Position numbers and translations under genes: made by a program | The notes under the pieces: generated by a model | Told to the model about the DNA's origin: nothing | Databases searched by the model: none | Seen by the model: the letters and a program-made list of their open reading frames with translations, nothing else | Assembly: GCA_028710845.1 (NCBI GenBank) | Contig: JAQTTI010000064.1 | Location: forward strand, 1-5,946 | DNA length: 5,946 nt | Direction: 5' to 3' | DNA from: Candidatus Omnitrophota bacterium | GTDB taxonomy: Bacteria; Omnitrophota; Gorgyraeia; Gygaellales; Profunditerraquicolaceae | Shown: positions 1 through 5,057 of the stretch, one piece after another | Layout of the letters: every line of letters begins with the position of its first letter | Numbering within the stretch: position 1 is the first letter of the stretch

Positions 1-836
1 TATACTTAAAGGTTTTAAATAAGCGCAAAGATAAATTCCATAATTTAAGTACTTTATTCTGCCGCATTGATCTGGCAGATACTATTAAATTCAAAGGCAG
101 GAATGACGGCCTGATCAAAATAAGATGCGATGACTCTCAGGTGCCTGGCGACAAGACCAATCTTTGTTGGCAGGCGGCAGAGCTTTTAAAGCGGGATTTT
201 AATTTAAATCATGGCATTGATATCGTAATCAATAAACGTATACCCGTAGGCGCAGGTTTAGGCGGCGGTTCAAGCAATGCCGCCTGCGTTCTGTCGAGCC
301 TAAATCGCTATTGGAAGCTTGATTTACCGGCTGAAAAATTGGCCAGATTAGGGGCAAAAATAGGCAGTGACGTCGCCTTCTTTATTTATAATACGAAATT
401 CGCCGAAGCCGGAGGAAGGGGCGAAAAAATCAAGCCGATTATTCCGTTAAAGAAGCTTGATCTTTATTTTGTCCTGATTTACCCGAAAATCAAGGTTTCT
501 ACCCCCCTGATCTATCAAAGATTTGATAATTTTTCCCGATTGACAAGGCTAACCTGTAATGTTAAAATGTTAACTTCTGAGTTATCGAAAAAAGGCCAGG
601 GATTTGATCCAGACTGCCTTTTTAATGATTTAGAGATTGTCGCCGAAAGCCTTTATCCTGGAATTAAACAGGTTAAAAAAGCATTTTCTAGCATAGGTTT
701 AGAAAAAATAATGATGTCTGGGAGCGGTAGCTCTGTTTTTTCGCTCTGTGATTCTTACAACCAGGCTAAAAATTTAAGCAGCCGGCTTTCCAAGGAACAT
801 AAATCTTGGCAGGTTTTTGTAACCCGGGCTGTTTAA
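1..836 (+). CDS. ispE: 4-diphosphocytidyl-2-C-methyl-D-erythritol kinase, 5' end cut off
   Basis: This cytosolic GHMP kinase phosphorylates CDP-ME at the 2-hydroxyl using ATP, in the MEP route to isoprenoids. The reading frame is open to the left edge (first full codon at base 3), so the true start lies outside the window. An internal GTG at 141 is not the start, because the upstream codons encode conserved family sequence (a VLNKRKDKFH stretch matching the usual RxDGYH region). 277 residues are visible; by hand alignment to E. coli IspE about 13 are missing, including the catalytic Lys of the AKxNL motif. The glycine-rich ATP-binding motif PVGAGLGGGSSNAA lies at 243-284. The catalytic-type Asp of GSDVAFF is at 369-371. 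The third GHMP motif SGSGSS starts near 717. It ends 33 bases before spoVG and probably shares a transcript with it. The family assignment is secure. Confidence 0.95.
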   Translation, partial: YLKVLNKRKDKFHNLSTLFCRIDLADTIKFKGRNDGLIKIRCDDSQVPGDKTNLCWQAAELLKRDFNLNHGIDIVINKRIPVGAGLGGGSSNAACVLSSLNRYWKLDLPAEKLARLGAKIGSDVAFFIYNTKFAEAGGRGEKIKPIIPLKKLDLYFVLIYPKIKVSTPLIYQRFDNFSRLTRLTCNVKMLTSELSKKGQGFDPDCLFNDLEIVAESLYPGIKQVKKAFSSIGLEKIMMSGSGSSVFSLCDSYNQAKNLSSRLSKEHKSWQVFVTRAV

Positions 837-856
837 ATTACCTATGTTCAGAAGGC

Positions 857-864
857 AGGGGAGG
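857..864 (+). promoter_or_regulatory. Ribosome binding site of spoVG
   Basis: The sequence AGGGGAGG lies 5 bases before the ATG at 870. It is a strong Shine-Dalgarno match and fixes this ATG as the spoVG start. The rest of the 33-base ispE-spoVG spacer shows no promoter or hairpin. Confidence 0.75.
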
Positions 865-869
865 CTTTT

Positions 870-1265
870 ATGGAGATAACCGAAGTAAGGGTAATATTAA
901 AAGATTCCTCGGATAAAAAATTAAAGGCGTATGCCACGGTTACTTTTGACAATGTTTTTGTAGTCAGGGATATCAAGGTAATCGAGGGTGCATCCGGCTT
1001 ATTTATCGCCATGCCTTCCCGTAAAGTAAAGCATGCCTGTCCGAAATGCGCTTTTAAGAATGAATTACGCAGTAAATATTGCAACCAATGCGCGGCACCC
1101 TTACCGGTTGAAGCCGGTATGCAGCAGCTAGAAACAGCAGCGATTCAAGCCGAGCATAAGGATATTGCCCATCCTATAACGCAGTCGTTTAGGGAAAGTT
1201 TGCAGAGAAAAGTTCTTGAAACTTACGCCAGAGAGAAAGATAAAGTTTCTGTAGTCAAAAGTTAA
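870..1265 (+). CDS. spoVG: SpoVG family regulator with a zinc-ribbon-like insertion
   Basis: SpoVG proteins are small nucleic-acid-binding regulators, known from sporulation and septation in Bacillus and as RNA/DNA-binding global regulators in other bacteria. Residues 1-50 match the family core: MEITEVRV start, FVVRDIKVI, and GLFIAMPSRK. The conserved C-terminal helix region begins at DIAHPI (98-103). Between them, classical SpoVG has about nine residues (Bacillus protein 97 aa in total), whereas this protein (131 aa) has about 47. The insertion holds Cys57, Cys60, Cys71 and Cys74 in a CPKC...YCNQC arrangement, as in zinc-ribbon knuckles, followed by a linker rich in Ala, Gln and Glu. Zn binding is inferred from the cysteine spacing. 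The start is supported by the strong ribosome site 5 bases upstream. The neighbours ispE and glmU/prs match the usual spoVG context. The family call is strong; the role of the insert is unknown. Confidence 0.92.
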   Translation: MEITEVRVILKDSSDKKLKAYATVTFDNVFVVRDIKVIEGASGLFIAMPSRKVKHACPKCAFKNELRSKYCNQCAAPLPVEAGMQQLETAAIQAEHKDIAHPITQSFRESLQRKVLETYAREKDKVSVVKS

Positions 1266-1282
1266 TTCCAAGATAATTTTTT

Positions 1283-2011
1283 ATGGACAAGAGAGTGCAA
1301 AATTTGCTTAAAAATCATAAAGCAAGTTCTCTTAGAGAATTATCAGGAATTTTGGGTATTTCTTTTGACAAGATAAAAAATGTTTCATCTGGTAGGACTT
1401 CTTTTAATTCATTATATGTGGAAAGAAAGCAAAGAAGAACTGAATCGAAACATTCTAAAGAGCTAGCCGAACTTATTGGTATAGTTTTAGGCGACGGTAA
1501 TATATCGAAATTCAGTAGATGTCAACGTTTGGTAATAAGTTGTAATAGCAGGCATAAGAAATATATTGAACATATCAGATGGCTGGTTGAAGGGATTTTT
1601 AATAAAAAGCCAAGCCTGATAAAAAGATCAAAAGCTAATTGTATAGATATCTACCTATATCTTCAAGACATTGATAAGACATTGGGGATGCCTTCAGGCA
1701 ACAAAATAAAAAATTCAGTAGCGATTCCAGAATGGATTTTTAGGGAAAAGGGGTACCTCAAAAAATGCTTGAAAGGGTTATTCGAAACCGATGGACACTA
1801 TGGTTTAAACAAAAAAAGTTATGTTGAATATATACAGTTTTGTAATAAATGTGAATCTTTGAATAGATCTGTATTTAGGGCATTAAGGAATCTGGATTAT
1901 TCGCCGCAGGTCCCAGGAAGTAGCTATGTTAGGTTGGCTAAGAAAGTGCAAGTACGCCGATTTATTAAAGAAATGGTTTTTCAGCGGCCTTTCCCAGCTT
2001 TAATGAATTAA
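1283..2011 (+). CDS. Free-standing LAGLIDADG-type homing endonuclease with N-terminal helix-turn-helix
   Basis: This is an intact 242-residue protein with two LAGLIDADG-like helices: LAELIGIVLGDG at about residues 61-72 (acidic residue Asp71) and LKGLFETDG at about 163-171 (Asp170). Both metal-binding acidic residues are kept, as in monomeric two-motif enzymes that cut long DNA sites. Residues about 14-37 (SSLRELSGILGISFDKIKNVSSGR) look like a helix-turn-helix. The protein is rich in Lys and Arg. No intein splicing block or intron surrounds it: the spacers are 17 bases to spoVG and 6 bases to tRNA-Gln, so it is free-standing. Base composition is unlike its neighbours (hand count of 1321-1440: about 30% GC, against about 48% for 2281-2400 in glmU), and Arg is mostly AGA/AGG. 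This suggests recent acquisition. No clear Shine-Dalgarno precedes the ATG. A domesticated DNA-binding regulator with the same fold is the main alternative. Cleavage activity is inferred. Confidence 0.82.
   Translation: MDKRVQNLLKNHKASSLRELSGILGISFDKIKNVSSGRTSFNSLYVERKQRRTESKHSKELAELIGIVLGDGNISKFSRCQRLVISCNSRHKKYIEHIRWLVEGIFNKKPSLIKRSKANCIDIYLYLQDIDKTLGMPSGNKIKNSVAIPEWIFREKGYLKKCLKGLFETDGHYGLNKKSYVEYIQFCNKCESLNRSVFRALRNLDYSPQVPGSSYVRLAKKVQVRRFIKEMVFQRPFPALMN
1992..2001 (+). repeat. Direct repeat copy 1, at the 3' end of the endonuclease gene
   Basis: The 10 bases TCCCAGCTTT, inside the last codons of the endonuclease gene, are repeated exactly at 2083-2092 across the 3' end of tRNA-Gln. The match does not extend in either direction. 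It could be a remnant of tRNA sequence or chance. Confidence 0.4.
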
Positions 2012-2017
2012 ATCTCT

Positions 2018-2088
2018 TGGGACGTCGTCCAATGGTAGGACACCAGAATTTGGGTCTGGCTATCATGGTTCGAATCCATGCGTCCCAG
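2018..2088 (+). tRNA. tRNA-Gln, anticodon UUG
   Basis: The sequence folds into a complete cloverleaf. The acceptor stem TGGGACG (2018-2024) pairs fully with CGTCCCA (2081-2087). The D stem GTCC/GGAC is at 2027-2030 and 2038-2041. The anticodon stem CCAGA/TCTGG is at 2043-2047 and 2055-2059, with the 7-base loop ATTTGGG between. The variable loop is 4 bases. The T stem CATGG/CCATG is at 2064-2068 and 2076-2080, around the loop TTCGAAT. The anticodon TTG (2050-2052) reads Gln codons CAA and, by wobble, CAG. The weak U1-A72 pair and discriminator G73 (2088) are known glutaminyl identity features. CCA is not encoded (CT follows), so it must be added by a nucleotidyltransferase. The gene begins only 6 bases after the endonuclease stop codon and lies 58 bases before glmU, so it is either processed out of an operon transcript or has a promoter inside the endonuclease gene. 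Confidence 0.96.
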
Positions 2089-2092
2089 CTTT
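2083..2092 (+). repeat. Direct repeat copy 2, spanning the tRNA-Gln 3' end
   Basis: This is the second exact copy of TCCCAGCTTT (see 1992-2001). Its first six bases are the end of the acceptor stem plus discriminator, and the last four lie just outside the tRNA. tRNA 3' ends are common integration targets, but no integrase is present and the repeats flank the tRNA rather than a clear element. Confidence 0.4.
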
Positions 2093-2146
2093 CGACCCAA
2101 ATGCATTACGGTTTATAGGGGGCATTTAACACAAACAAACTTAAAT
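2089..2146 (+). other. tRNA-Gln to glmU spacer (glmU leader)
   Basis: This 58-base spacer contains a purine run AGGGGG at 2117-2122, which is too far (24 bases) from the glmU ATG to act as its ribosome site and has no start codon at the right distance. AAATGC (2099-2104) and GCATTT (2122-2127) could form a 6-bp stem with a 17-base loop. It is followed by an unstructured, A-rich stretch up to the ATG. No terminator-like U tract and no convincing promoter are visible. Confidence 0.4.
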
Positions 2147-3409
2147 ATGAAAAAAGAGTTAGCAGTAATCATTTTAGCCGCAGGTAAAAGCACCAGGATG
2201 AAATCGGACCTGCCTAAAGTTTTGCACCCGATATGCGCAAGGCCGATGCTTGGGTATGTATTAGACCTGGTAAAGAGCCTGAAACCGAAACAGGTAGTCG
2301 CGGTTTTAGGGCATAAACAAGAGCTGGTCCGTAAGATAATTCCCAGCGGCGTTAAAATTGCCATCCAGAAAAAGCTTATCGGCACCGCCGAGGCAGTAAA
2401 AACCGGGTTAAGCGCCTTAAAAAGTTTTAAAGGCACCGTACTTGTCCTTTATGGGGATACTCCGCTTTTAAAAAAAGAGACGATTAAAAAACTGCTCGAC
2501 TATCATCTGGAAAACGAGATCGATGCGACATTGCTCACCGCTTATTTGAAAAAGCCTTCCGGTTACGGCAGGATCCAGCGCGACAAATATTTCAGCATCT
2601 CAAGCATCGTCGAAGAAAAGGACGCTGATGAGGCGCAGAAAGAGATCAAAGAAATCAATACCGGGATAATGGTGTTTAAAAAAGAAACATTAGAAAGTAA
2701 TTTAAAATATATCCGCCCGAACAACCGTAAAAAAGAATATTATTTAACCGATATAATTGAAATCTTAGCTAAAAGAAATCGGTTGGTTGACGGGATAAAA
2801 GCCGAAGATGCCAAGGAGGTGCTGGGGATCAATACCAGGGCCGAACTAGCCAGCGCAAATGCCATTGTCAAAAAAAATATCAACGAAAAATTCATGAATA
2901 ACGGAGTGACCATCTTAGACCCCGAATCTACGTTTATTAGTTTCGGCACGAAAATCGGCGTCGACACGGTGATTTATCCCTTTACAGTGATTGAAAGAGG
3001 TGTTAGAATTGGAAAGCGTTGCTCAGTGGGCCCCTTTGCGCACCTGAGGGATAATGTCGAGCTTAAAGACGATGTCACAGCCGGCAATTTCATCGAAATG
3101 GTGCGTGCCAAGATCGGATCCAAAACATTCGTAAAACATTTTTCCTATATCGGAGATAGTTTTGTAGGTTCAAACGTAAATATCGGAGCAGGCACGGTTA
3201 CGGCTAATTTTGATGGTGTCAACAAGAACAATACCGTAATTAAAGATAATGTTAAGATCGGTTCGGATACCATAATCGTGGCTCCGGCGAGGATAGGAAA
3301 GTCTGCTGTTACCGGCGCAGGTTCGGTAATAACTAAAAATATCCCGGATAATGCGGTTGCGGTGGGGGTTCCGGCGAGAATATTAAAGAAGGGGAGACGG
3401 AATGGATAA
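2147..3409 (+). CDS. glmU: Bifunctional GlmU: GlcNAc-1-phosphate uridylyltransferase / glucosamine-1-phosphate acetyltransferase
   Basis: GlmU makes UDP-GlcNAc for peptidoglycan and LPS. Its C-terminal domain acetylates GlcN-1-P with acetyl-CoA and its N-terminal domain transfers UMP. The N-terminal Rossmann-like domain shows LAAGKSTRM (residues 10-18), LPKVLH (22-27), the GT of IGTAEA, the metal-site YGDTP (Asp104) and EINTGI. The C-terminal left-handed beta-helix shows VGPFAHLR (294-301), the catalytic His331 in KHFSYIGD, NIGAGT (from Asn345), and FDGVNK. At 420 residues it is shorter than E. coli GlmU (456). The gap lies mostly in the early helix coils, and the C-terminus ends in a generic hexapeptide-transferase style GVPARIL. 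The E. coli Lys351 position is Val319. The start is the ATG at 2147; an ATG at 2078 is in frame but inside the tRNA. No good Shine-Dalgarno is seen. The stop overlaps prs by 8 bases. Uridylyltransferase activity is near certain; acetyltransferase activity is likely. Confidence 0.93.
   Translation: MKKELAVIILAAGKSTRMKSDLPKVLHPICARPMLGYVLDLVKSLKPKQVVAVLGHKQELVRKIIPSGVKIAIQKKLIGTAEAVKTGLSALKSFKGTVLVLYGDTPLLKKETIKKLLDYHLENEIDATLLTAYLKKPSGYGRIQRDKYFSISSIVEEKDADEAQKEIKEINTGIMVFKKETLESNLKYIRPNNRKKEYYLTDIIEILAKRNRLVDGIKAEDAKEVLGINTRAELASANAIVKKNINEKFMNNGVTILDPESTFISFGTKIGVDTVIYPFTVIERGVRIGKRCSVGPFAHLRDNVELKDDVTAGNFIEMVRAKIGSKTFVKHFSYIGDSFVGSNVNIGAGTVTANFDGVNKNNTVIKDNVKIGSDTIIVAPARIGKSAVTGAGSVITKNIPDNAVAVGVPARILKKGRRNG
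3390..3396 (+). promoter_or_regulatory. Ribosome binding site of prs, inside glmU
   Basis: AGGGGAG ends 5 bases before the ATG at 3402 and lies within the last glmU codons. It supports the overlapping prs start and translational coupling of the two genes. Confidence 0.65.
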
Positions 3410-4340
3410 GTTAGCAATATTTAGCGGTAATGCGAACCTTCAGTTAGCTAAAGATATTTGTAAAGATTTAAAATGCCGCCTGCAGGATGCTTTTGTAGGA
3501 CGTTTTAGCGAGGGAGAGATCAGGGTCAAGATAAACGAAAATGTCCGCGGCAAAGATGTTTTTATAATCCAGCCGACTTGCCCTCCTTCAAATGACAGCC
3601 TGATGGAATTATTAATTATGATCGATGCTTTGCGCCGGGCATCCGCCTCAAGGATTACTGCGGTTATTCCCTATTTTGGTTACGCCCGCCAGGACAGAAA
3701 AGACCAGCCGCGGGTGCCGATTACGGCGAAATTAGTCGCTAACCTTTTGACTGTCGCCGGCACGAACAGGATTTTAACAATGGACCTGCATGCCGGACAG
3801 ATCCAGGGATTTTTTGATATACCGGTAGACCACCTGTTTTCGGTGGGTGTTTTTGTCGATTATATATCTAAAATGAATCTAAAAAATTTAGTTGCAGTTT
3901 CGCCGGATGTAGGAAGCATAAAAATGGCCAGGGCCTACGCCAAACGTTTTTCTTCGGGCCTGGCTATAATCGATAAGCGCAGGATTTCACCCGAAAAGGC
4001 CGAGGCAATGCATATAATGGGCGAGGTTGAAGGTAAAAACGTAATTATTGTCGATGATTTGATCGCAACCGGCAGCTCGCTTGTCGAGGCCGTGGATGCG
4101 TTAAAGAAATCCCGGGCTGAAACAATTTATGCCGCGATCACTCACGGTATACTTTCCGGCCCGGCAATTGAGCGGATTGACCAGTGTAAGGGGCTTGAGA
4201 AATTATTTATTTCCGACAGCGTTCCGCTGCCGCCGGAAAAAAAGAACCCGAAAGTCCAGGTACTTTCGGTGGCCACACTTTTGGCCGAAGCAATAAAAAG
4301 AATACACAACGAGGAATCGGTTAGCTGCCTATTTGATTAG
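3402..4340 (+). CDS. prs: Ribose-phosphate pyrophosphokinase (PRPP synthase)
   Basis: This cytosolic enzyme transfers pyrophosphate from ATP to ribose-5-phosphate, giving PRPP for purine, pyrimidine, His, Trp and NAD synthesis. At 312 residues it has the usual class I length (E. coli 315). Family signatures in order: FSEGEIRVKI near residue 35, the ATP-binding RQDRK (96-100), PITAKLVANLL, DLHAGQIQGFF with His130, the catalytic loop IDKRR (Lys192, Arg194), the ribose-phosphate loop DDLIATGSS (218-226), and a closing VLSVATLLAEAI...ESVSCLF. The ribose-phosphate loop departs from the usual DDxIDTGGT: the third Asp is Ala222 and the final Gly-Thr is Ser-Ser. The two leading Asp residues and the Thr and Gly are kept, so activity is still expected. 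The ATG overlaps the glmU end by 8 bases with a good ribosome site. The GlmU-Prs pairing is conserved in many bacteria. Confidence 0.96.
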   Translation: MDKLAIFSGNANLQLAKDICKDLKCRLQDAFVGRFSEGEIRVKINENVRGKDVFIIQPTCPPSNDSLMELLIMIDALRRASASRITAVIPYFGYARQDRKDQPRVPITAKLVANLLTVAGTNRILTMDLHAGQIQGFFDIPVDHLFSVGVFVDYISKMNLKNLVAVSPDVGSIKMARAYAKRFSSGLAIIDKRRISPEKAEAMHIMGEVEGKNVIIVDDLIATGSSLVEAVDALKKSRAETIYAAITHGILSGPAIERIDQCKGLEKLFISDSVPLPPEKKNPKVQVLSVATLLAEAIKRIHNEESVSCLFD

Positions 4341-4361
4341 GAGAGAAAGGTAAGAAGTAAT

Positions 4362-5057
4362 ATGGAAGAGATACTTTTGGAAGCAGAAATAAGAGAAGGA
4401 TCAGGAAGGGCCAAGGCAAAAGACCTAAGGGACAGCGGTTTTTTACCCAGCGTAGTTTATTTTCATGGTAAAGACGCATTATCCCTGAAAATTTCCCGCA
4501 GCGCCCTTTTAAAACTGGTGCATCAGCACCGTCTGGAAAGTACGATTATAAAATTAAAGATCAAGGACGATAAAAAAGCAGCGGGAAGGCCGTGTATTGT
4601 AAAAGAAATACAATATGACCCGGTGCATGAAGATATTATCCATATAGATTTTAACGAGATTTCCCTGACCGAATCAATCAAGGTCAATGTGCCGGTTGAA
4701 GTAAAGGGCGAGGCTGTTGGAGTCAAGCAGGAAGGCGGGTCACTCGAACATTTACTTTGGGAGATTGAAGTCGAATGTTTGCCCACCAATATCCCTAAAA
4801 ACATAGAAGTTGATGTCAGCGCGCTTAAAATGGGTGAAGCTATTCATGTTAAGGATATGACTTTTCCCTCCGGCGTTAAGCCCTTAAATGAACCGGGGGC
4901 TATTGTTTTACACATTATCGCTCCGATGAAGGAAGAAGCGCCTGTTGAAGCTGTCGAAGGAGAAGAAAAACAGGAGCCTGAAGTAATCAAGGAAAAGAAG
5001 GAAGTTCCCGGAGAAGCTGCCCCAGCTCAAGAGGCTAAAGAAAAAGAAAAGAAATGA
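4362..5057 (+). CDS. rplY: Large ribosomal subunit protein L25 (Ctc/TL5 type)
   Basis: L25 binds 5S rRNA in the large ribosomal subunit; the long Ctc/TL5 form is linked to stress responses in Bacillus. Residues 1 to about 98 are the L25 domain, with REGSGRAKAKDLRDSGFLPSV-type N-terminal sequence and the well-conserved VKEIQYDPVHEDIIHIDF (80-97). Residues about 105-187 form the TL5 beta domain (VPVEVKGEAVGVKQEGG, then IEVDVSALKMGEAIHVKD). Residues 189-231 are a low-complexity tail of Glu, Lys, Pro and Ala ending KEKEKK, probably disordered, as is common in this family. The 231-residue length fits the long form. The start ATG lies 21 bases after prs, preceded by purine-rich AAAGG and AGAAG motifs rather than a single ideal ribosome site. 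Its stop overlaps the pth start in an ATGA, a sign of coupled translation. Confidence 0.95.
   Translation: MEEILLEAEIREGSGRAKAKDLRDSGFLPSVVYFHGKDALSLKISRSALLKLVHQHRLESTIIKLKIKDDKKAAGRPCIVKEIQYDPVHEDIIHIDFNEISLTESIKVNVPVEVKGEAVGVKQEGGSLEHLLWEIEVECLPTNIPKNIEVDVSALKMGEAIHVKDMTFPSGVKPLNEPGAIVLHIIAPMKEEAPVEAVEGEEKQEPEVIKEKKEVPGEAAPAQEAKEKEKK

Noticed and set aside
141..143. GTG at 141 as the ispE start
   Set aside because: The frame is open to the left edge and the upstream codons encode conserved IspE sequence, so the gene is simply cut by the window.
261..284. GGCGGC...GCCGCC inverted repeat as a possible terminator or regulatory hairpin
   Set aside because: It lies inside the ispE Gly-rich ATP-binding motif, where Gly and Ala codons produce it naturally, and no U tract follows.
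1266..2017. Group I intron or intein hosting the LAGLIDADG protein
   Set aside because: The flanking spaces are 17 and 6 bases, too small for an intron core; spoVG and the tRNA are both intact, and the protein has no splicing motifs or host halves.
2091..2117. Possible promoter between tRNA-Gln and glmU (TTCGAC and TTTATA)
   Set aside because: The -35-like element matches the consensus poorly and the spacing is only 15; read-through from upstream explains expression equally well.
2078..2146. N-terminal extension of GlmU starting at the ATG at 2078
   Set aside because: This ATG lies in the T stem of tRNA-Gln, and the 23 extra residues do not resemble GlmU. The family sequence begins at the ATG at 2147.
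2113..2436. Minus-strand ORFs throughout the window, such as 2113-2436, 3145-3417, 4523-4804 and 5092-5484
   Set aside because: They lie antisense to well-supported genes, show no recognisable family features and reflect codon bias of the sense genes.
4517..4530. Perfect 5-bp hairpin GGTGC-ATCA-GCACC
   Set aside because: It is short, internal to rplY and has no U tract; such stems are expected by chance.
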